From contig NC_135553.1 of assembly GCF_964340395.1 (NCBI RefSeq), positions 28,026,949-28,090,948 on the forward strand: a stretch of 64,000 nucleotides of DNA, written 5' to 3'. Under the pieces are notes generated by a model. That model saw only the letters and a list, made by a program, of their open reading frames with translations, was not told the DNA's origin and ran no database searches. Below, one piece after another: positions 1 through 64,000 of the stretch; positions within the stretch are counted from its first letter, which is position 1; each line of letters opens with the position of its first letter. This DNA comes from Glandiceps talaboti (taxonomy: Eukaryota; Hemichordata; Enteropneusta; Spengelidae). The translations under genes were made by a program, and so were the position numbers.

Positions 1-3000
1 TGATAGTCTGGTCTGTGTGAAATTCTGACTGTCACTGTGATAGTCTGGTCTGAATGAAATTCTGACTGTCACTGTGATAGTCTGGTCTGTGTGAAATTCT
101 GACTGTCACTGTGATAGTCTGGTCTGAATGAAATTCTAACTGTCACTGTGATAGTCTGGTCTGAATGAAATTCTAACTGTCACTGTGATAGTCTGGTCTG
201 TGTGAAATTCTGACTGTCACTGTGATAGTCTGTTCTGTGTGAAATTCTGACTGTCACTGTGATAGTCTGGTCTGAATGAAATTCTAACTGTCTCTATGAT
301 AGTCTGGTCTGAATGAAATTCTGACTGTCACTGTGATAGTCTGTTCTGTGTGAAATTCTGACTGTCACTGTGATAGTCTGTTCTGTGTGAAATTCTGACT
401 GTCACTGTGATAGTCTGTTCTGTGTGAAATTCTAACTGTCTCTATGATAGTCTGGTCTGAATGAAATTCTAACTGTCACTGATGTGATAGTCTGGTCTGT
501 GTGAAATTCTAACTGTCACTGTGATAGTCTGGTCTGTGTGAAATTCTAACTGTCTCTATGATAGTCTGGTCTGAATGAAATTCTAACTGTCACTGTGATA
601 GTCTGGTCTGTGTGAAATTCTAACTGTCACTGTGATAGTCTGGTCTGAATGAAATTCTAACTGTCACTGTGATAGTCTGGTCTGAATGAAATTCTGACTG
701 TCACTGTGATAGTCTGTTCTGTGTGAAATTCTAACTGTCACTGTGATAGTCTGGTCTGAATGAAATTCTGACTGTCACTGTGATAGTCTGGTCTGTGTGA
801 AATTCTGACTGTCACTGTGATAGTCTGGTCTGAATGAAATTCTGACTGTCACTGTGATAGTCTGGTCTGTGTGAAATTCTGACTGTCACTGTGATAGTCT
901 GGTCTGTGTGAAATTCTGACTGTCACTGTGATAGTCTGGTCTGAATGAAATTCTAACTGTCACTGTGATAATCTGGTCTGAATGAAATTCTGACTGTCAC
1001 TGTGATAGTCTGGTCTGTGTGAAATTCTGACTGTCACTGTGATAGTCTGGTCTGTGTGAAATTCTGACTGTCACTGTGATAGTCTGGTCTGAATGAAATT
1101 CTAACTGTCACTGTGATAGTCTGGTCTGAATGAAATTCTAACTGTCACTGTGATAGTCTGGTCTGTGTGAAATTCTGACTGTCACTGTGATAGTCTGGTC
1201 TGTGTGAAATTCTGACTGTCACTGTGATAGTCTGGTCTGAATGAAATTCTAACTGTCACTGTGATAGTCTGGTCTGTGTGAAATTCTGACTGTCACTGTG
1301 ATAGTCTGGTCTGAATGAAATTCTAACTGTCACTGTGATAGTCTGGTCTGAATGAAATTCTGACTGTCACTGTGATAGTCTGGTCTGTGTGAAATTCTGA
1401 CTGTCACTGTGATAGTCTGGTCTGAATGAAATTCTAACTGTCACTGTGATAGTCTGGTCTGAATGAAATTCTGACTGTCACTGTGATAGTCTGGTCTGAA
1501 TGAAATTCTGACTGTCACTGTGATAGTCTGGTCTGAATGAAATTCTAACTGTCACTGTGATAGTCTGGTCTGAATGAAATTCTAACTGTCACTGTGATAG
1601 TCTGGTCTGTGTGAAATTCTGACTGTCACTGTGATAGTCTGGTCTGTGTGAAATTCTGACTGTCACTGTGATAGTCAGGTCTGAATGAAATTCTAACTGT
1701 CACTGTGATAGTCTGGTCTGTGTGAAATTCTGACTGTCACTGTGATAGTCTGGTCTGAATGAAATTCTAACTGTCACTGTGATAGTCTGGTCTGTGTGAA
1801 ATTCTGACTGTCACTGTGATAGTCAGGTCTGAATGAAATTCTAACTGTCACTGTGATAGTCTGGTCTGTGTGAAATTCTGACTGTCACTGTGATAGTCTG
1901 GTCTGAATGAAATTCTAACTGTCACTGTGATAGTCTGGTCTGAATGAAATTCTAACTGTCACTGTGATAGTCTGGTCTGAATGAAATTCTGACTGTCACT
2001 GTGATAGTCTGGTCTGTGTGAAATTCTGACTGTCACTGTGATAGTCTGGTCTGAATGAAATTCTAACTGTCACTGTGATAGTCTGGTCTGAATGAAATTC
2101 TGACTGTCACTGTGATAGTCTGGTCTGTGTGAAATTCTAACTGTCACTGTGATAGTCTGGTCTGTGTGAAATTCTGACTGTCACTGTGATAGTCTGGTCT
2201 GAATGAAATTCTAACTGTCACTGTGATAGTCTGGTCTGAATGAAATTCTAACTGTCACTGTGATAGTCTGGTCTGTGTGAAATTCTAACTGTCACTGTGA
2301 TAGTCTGGTCTGTGTGAAATTCTAACTGTCACTGTGATAGTCTGGTCTGTGTGAAATTCTGACTGTCACTGTGATAGTCTGGTCTGAATGAAATTCTAAC
2401 TGTCACTGTGATAGTCTGGTCTGAATGAAATTCTAACTGTCACTGTGATAGTCTGGTCTGAATGAAATTCTGACTGTCACTGTGATAGTCTGGTCTGTGT
2501 GAAATTCTGACTGTCACTGTGATAGTCTGGTCTGAATGAAATTCTAACTGTCACTGTGATAGTCTGGTCTGAATGAAATTCTGACTGTCACTGTGATAGT
2601 CTGGTCTGTGTGAAATTCTAACTGTCACTGTGATAGTCTGGTCTGTGTGAAATTCTGACTGTCACTGTGATAGTCTGGTCTGAATGAAATTCTAACTGTC
2701 ACTGTGATAGTCTGGTCTGAATGAAATTCTAACTGTCACTGTGATAGTCTGGTCTGTGTGAAATTCTAACTGTCACTGTGATAGTCTGGTCTGTGTGAAA
2801 TTCTGACTGTCACTGTGATAGTCTGGTCTGAATGAAATTCTGACTGTCACTGTGATAGTCTGGTCTGAATGAAATTCTAACTGTCACTGTGATAGTCTGG
2901 TCTGTGTGAAATTCGGACTGTCACTGTGATAGTCTGGTCTGAATGAAATTCTAACTGTCACTGTGATAGTCTGGTCTGAATGAAATTCTGACTGTCACTG

Positions 3001-3461
3001 TGATAGTCTGGTCTGTGTGAAATTCTAACTGTCACTGTGATAGTCTGGTCTGTGTGAAATTCTGACTGTCACTGTGATAGTCTGGTCTGAATGAAATTCT
3101 AACTGTCACTGTGATAGTCTGGTCTGTGTGAAATTCTAACTGTCACTGTGATAGTCTGGTCTGTGTGAAATTCTGACTGTCACTGTGATAGTCTGGTCTG
3201 TGTGAAATTCTGACTGTCACTGTGATAGTCTGGTCTGAATGAAATTCTGACTGTCACTGTGATAGTCTGGTCTGAATGAAATTCTGACTGTCACTGTGAT
3301 AGTCTGGTCTGTGTGAAATTCTGACTGTCACTGTGATAGTCTGGTCTGTGTGAAATTCTGACTGTCACTGTGATAGTCTGGTCTGTGTGAAATTCTGACT
3401 GTCACTGTGATAGTCTGGTCTGTGTGAAATTCTAACTGTCTCTATGATAGTCTGGTCTGTG
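1..3461. repeat. 37-bp minisatellite, about 93 copies, cut by window start
   Basis: Unit starts tgatagtctggtctg and is 37 bp. Copies differ mainly at a few fixed positions: GTGTG or AATGA after the central CT, and TTCTGAC or TTCTAAC. Less common are tctgttctg and tctctatg forms. It lies just upstream of exon 1, presumably in an intron. Confidence 0.97.
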
Positions 3462-3538
3462 TTACAATTAAGTGTGATGTATTCAGAGTCCATGAACAAT
3501 TGCAACACTAACTATTGTTTTGTTTTGTTATGTTGCAG

Positions 3539-59565
<56,027 letters not shown>

Positions 59566-59744
59566 GTGAGTATTCCTTAGATGGTATTTCAAATCTAGAA
59601 TTTCCTTATTTTTGTTTACTTATAGTATTGGGGACATTACATTATAATGTACACTTACACTAAGTAAAGCAGTTATTCCATTGTGTACATACTACATATA
59701 ACATGTCACACATTTTTCTAGCTTTTGAGTGAAACAGCATAGCC

Positions 59745-59965
59745 AAAAGTCTGCATTTCTAACCAATACATTGCAAAATGCTAAGAAATGTTAAAGGTTT
59801 GTTGTGTACTGTACGTCTAGTAACAAAGATATTACATACTTATTAATCTTTCTCAATTTATTGAGTTACAAATAAGGATTTGGTATATGTTGTTTGACAT
59901 TGATTTTTTCAAGTAGAACACCTTTTTGAAATTGTTTTATAAATAAAAATCCCAAATAAATTGTT
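59745..59965. repeat. Diverged relative of the 32597 hairpin element
   Basis: Shares ccaatacattgcaaa, gtacgt-centred sequence with taacaaaga, ttttttcaagtag and the aaatcccaaataaat end, in the same order. The left arm is largely missing. Confidence 0.6.
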
Positions 59966-59968
59966 TAT

Positions 59969-62571
59969 TGTTTATAGATAGATTACATTGAATAGACTGC
60001 TATCATTGTTTATAGATAGATTACATTGAATAGACTGCTATCATTGTTTATAGATTACATTGAATAAACTGCTATCATTGTTTATAGATAGATTACATTG
60101 AATAGACTGCTATCATTGTTTATAGATAGATTACATTGAATAGACTGCTATCATTGTTTATAGATAGATTACATTGAATAGACTGCTGTCATTGTTTATA
60201 GATTGCATTGAATAGACTGCTATCATTGTTTATAGATAGATTACATTGAATAGACTGCTATCATTGTTTATAGATAGATTACATTGAATAGACTGCTATC
60301 ATTGTTTATAGATAGATTACATTGAATAGACTGCTATCATTGTTTATAGATAGATTACATTGAATAGACTGGTGTCATTGTAGATTACATTGAATAGACT
60401 GCTATCATTGTTTTTTAGATTACATTGAATAGACTGCTATCATCGTTTATAGATTACATTGAATAGACTGCTATCATTGTTTATAGATTACATTGAATAG
60501 ACTGCTGTCATTGCTTATAGATTACATTGAATAGACTGGTGTCATTGTTTATAGATTACATTGAATAGACTGCTATCATTGTTTATAGATTGCATTGAAT
60601 AGACTGCTGTCATTGTTTATAGATTACATTGAATAGACTGCTGTCATTGTTTTTTAGATTACATTGAATAGACTGCTATCATTGTTTATAGATAGATTAC
60701 ATTGAATAGACTGCTATCATTGTTTATAGATTACATTGAATAGACTGCTATCATTGTTTATAGATTACATTGAATAGACTGCTATCATTGTTTATAGATT
60801 ACATTGAATAGACTGCTATCATTGTTTATAGATTACGTTGAATAGACTGCTGTCATTGTTTATAGATTACATTGAATAGACTGCTGTCATTGCTTATAGA
60901 TTACATTGAATAGACTGCTGTCATTGTTTATAGATTACATTGAATAGACTGCTATCATTGTTTATAGATTACGTTGAATAGACTGGTGTCATTGTTTATA
61001 GATTACATTGAATAGACTGCTGTCATTGTTTATAGATTACATTGAATAGACTGCTGTCATTGTTTATTGATTACATTGAATAGACTGCTGTCATTGTTTA
61101 TAGATAGATTACGTTGAATGGACTGGTGTCATTGTTTATAGATTACATTGAATAGACTGCTGTCATTGTTTATAGATTGCATTGAATAGACTGCTATCAT
61201 TGTTTATAGATAGATTACGTTGAATAGACTGCTATCATTGTTTATAGATTACATTGAATAGACTGCTGTCATTGTTTATAGATTACATTGAATAGACTGC
61301 TATCATTGTTTATAGATTACGTTGAATAGACTGCTGGCATTGTTTATAGATTACATTGAATAGACTGCTATCATTGTTTATAGATTACATTGAATAGACT
61401 GCTGTCATTGTTTATAGATAGATTACATTGAATAGACTGCTATCATCGTTTATAGATTACATTGAATAGACTGCTATCATTGTTTATAGATTACGTTGAA
61501 TAGACTGCTGTCATTGTTTATAGATTACATTGAATAGACTGCTGTCATTGTTTATAGATAGATTACGTTGAATGGACTGGTGTCATTGTTTATAGATTAC
61601 ATTGAATAGACTGCTATCATTGTTTATAGATTACGTTGAATAGACTGCTGGCATTGTTTATAGATTACATTGAATAGACTGCTATCATTGTTTATAGATT
61701 ACGTTGTATAGACTGCTGTCATTGTTTATAGATAGATTACATTGAATAGACTGCTATCATTGTTTATAGATAGATTACGTTGAATAGACTGCTATCATTG
61801 TTTATAGATTGCATTGAATAGACTGCTGTCATTGTTTATAGATTACATTGAATAGACTGCTATCATTGTTTATAGATTACGTTGAATAGACTGCTATCAT
61901 TGTTTATAGATTACGTTGAATAGACTGCTGGCATTGTTTATAGATTACATTGAATAGACTGCTATCATTGTTTATAGATTACATTGAATAGACTGCTGTC
62001 ATTGTTTATAGATAGATTACATTGAATAGACTGCTATCATCGTTTATAGATTACATTGAATAGACTGCTATCATTGTTTATAGATTACGTTGAATAGACT
62101 GCTGTCATTGTTTATAGATTACATTGAATAGACTGCTGTCATTGTTTATAGATAGATTACGTTGAATGGACTGGTGTCATTGTTTATAGATTACATTGAA
62201 TAGACTGCTATCATTGTTTATAGATTACGTTGTATAGACTGCTGTCATTGTTTATAGATAGATTACATTGAATAGACTGCTATCATTGTTTATAGATAGA
62301 TTACGTTGAATAGACTGCTATCATTGTTTATAGATTGCATTGAATAGACTGCTGTCATTGTTTATAGATTACATTGAATAGACTGCTATCATTGTTTATA
62401 GATTACGTTGAATAGACTGCTGTCATTGTTTATAGATAGATTACATTGAATAGACTGCTATCATTGTTTATAGATTACATTGAATAGACTGCTGTCATTG
62501 TTTATAGATAGATTACATTGAATAGACTGCTATCATTGTTTATAGATTACATTGAATAAACTTCTATCATT
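59969..62571. repeat. 34/38-bp minisatellite, about 73 copies
   Basis: Unit tgtttatagattacattg followed by aatagactgctatcat. The 38-bp form has tagatagatt. Other variants: tgtcat, tacgttg, gactggtg. Blocks of several units recur (for example from about 61400 and again from about 61980), so higher-order duplication occurred. Confidence 0.95.
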
Positions 62572-62865
62572 GGGCTCTGTCCATGCATGCATGCGTCAGT
62601 GCACTGTCCGGAGTCATTTCTCGGAAATGACTGGATGGATTACTTGCAAACTTAGTACAAGGACAACACACTATGGCATGGCATACATATGCATGTCAAT
62701 TCTTCACAGATGGCCATTTTGTTATGAATTTTTCATGTTCAAAGCCATTATGCAGACATGCCTGAACAGATCTCATTCAAAGTTGGTATAAAGACAATGT
62801 TCTTTTACATACATATGCATGTGAATTTATGTCATGATATGATCCCAATATGTGGGTGGCCATTT
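62572..62865. repeat. GTCCG-family dispersed repeat fragment
   Basis: Contains actgtccggagtcatttctc, actatggcatggcatacata and acatgcctgaacagatctc, matching the body of 56230-56810. It lacks the hairpin end. Confidence 0.7.
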
Positions 62866-62872
62866 TTTAACT

Positions 62873-64000
62873 GATTTTTAGCACAACTGAACTTGTTCAG
62901 TAGTGCTATAGGGATCGCCCGGCGTCTGTCTGTCTGTGTGTGTGTGTGTGTGGATGTGTGTGTGTGTGTGTGTGTGTAAACAACTTAAAGTCAAAAACCG
63001 CTGAACCGATTGCCACGATATTTGGTGGGTCCATTACTTTGGGTGTCTAGTTGGGAAATTGTTCAAATCAAAATGATCGCATCACAGGTGTGTGATTTGG
63101 GTCAAAAAATGTGATTTTTGGTCAAAAAACTTAAACTCAGAAACTACTGGGCAGATTGGTGCGAAATTTGGTGGGAACATTCTTAAGGGGGTGTAAAGTA
63201 AGATTTGTTCATGACGGGATGATTCCATCAGTGATATGCAAATTAGGGCTAAAAATGTGTCTTTTTGGTTAAAAATCTATAATTCTAAAACTACTGAGCA
63301 GATTGGGCTGAAATTTAATGGGAATGTATCTAGGGATGTATGGACGAAGAAATATTAAGCATACCATGATTCCATGAGTGATATGCAAATTAGGTGTAAA
63401 AATGTTCATTTTTGGTCAAAAACTTATATCTCAAAAAGCACTTGGTCAATTAGTCTGAAACTTGGCAAGATGTTTCTGAAACTGTTATTCTGCAGATTTT
63501 CTTAAAAACATTTTGACAAAATTGGCCCTAGCAACCATGACCACACCCTTTAGCAACAACCAAATGACAGTATATTTTGGTCAAATAACATCATCTGGTA
63601 AGCAAGTGAGTAAACATTCAAAAAATGTATGCAAATACCCTAGCAACCATGACCACGCCCATAGCAACAGCCAAACGGTGGTGTATTTCACAAAGATAAC
63701 ACTAGGGTTTAATAGATAATTGAATAAACATCCAAAAAATGTATGTAAATTTGCATAGCAACAAGACCACGCCCATAACAACAGCCAAATAATCACGTAT
63801 ATTGCAAAGATAACAACAGGAATAGAAAGACAGATGAATAAACATTCAAAAAATGTATGCAAATACCCTAGTAACCATGACCACGCCCATAGCAACAGCC
63901 AAACGGTGGTGTATTTCACAAAGATAACAACAGGGTTTAATAGACAATTGAATAAACATTCAAAAAATGTATGTAAATTTTCCTAGCAACAAGACCACGC
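62873..64000. repeat. Family A dispersed repeat, copy 5 (cut by window end)
   Basis: Starts atttttagcacaactgaact, with a short (TCTG)n(TG)n, and continues through gaaatttggtgggaacat into at least three units with gaccacgcccatagcaac. The 3' end is not in the window. Confidence 0.88.

Overview
This is a stretch of animal (metazoan) nuclear DNA. It has no bacterial-style operons; it is AT-rich and full of introns with GT..AG borders, minisatellites, microsatellites and LINE retrotransposon relics. The species cannot be fixed from the sequence. The extracellular EGF gene, the LINE families with short-motif tails and the GTCCGTCCG dispersed repeats suggest a marine invertebrate.

One gene dominates. 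From 3539 to 59565, all on the + strand, I find 36 small exons of 117 to 129 bp. Each encodes exactly one EGF-like domain and each starts and ends in phase 1. Together they give 4413 coding bases (about 1471 codons), roughly 7% of the window. No start codon, signal peptide, transmembrane segment or stop codon belonging to the gene is visible, so this is an internal slice of a giant secreted or membrane-anchored EGF-repeat protein. The notable feature is that every one of the 36 domains has eight cysteines instead of six. One extra cysteine (here Ca) lies between canonical C3 and C4. The other (Cb) replaces the conserved glycine of the C-x-x-G-[YF]-x-G turn, giving C-x-x-C-[YF]-T-G. This is a coherent, apparently uncharacterised eight-cysteine EGF variant, repeated without another domain type in between.

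Layout: a 37-bp minisatellite fills 1-3461, then exon 1. Intron 1 (6.3 kb) is almost entirely three tandem arrays (64, 38 and 26 bp). Exons 2-15 (9920-23218) have mostly short introns, a LINE relic (13365-14160), a 43/32-bp array and one copy of a large dispersed repeat (family A). Intron 15 (6.1 kb) holds a minus-strand LINE into which a nearly intact plus-strand LINE (ORF 24639-27749) has jumped; a 39-bp array has grown inside its reverse-transcriptase codons. Exons 16-25 (29307-38317) follow, with a second family A copy and a hairpin element. Intron 25 carries the largest array (43 bp, about 107 copies, 38424-43049). Exons 26-36 (43687-59565) are mixed with further arrays, three more family A copies and LINE relics. 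A 34/38-bp array and a family A copy run to the window end.

Tandem arrays occupy about a third of the window, and dispersed repeats and LINEs much of the rest. The coding exons are by contrast clean: all 36 are open, splice-competent and have intact cysteines, and no joining codon between neighbouring exons is a stop.
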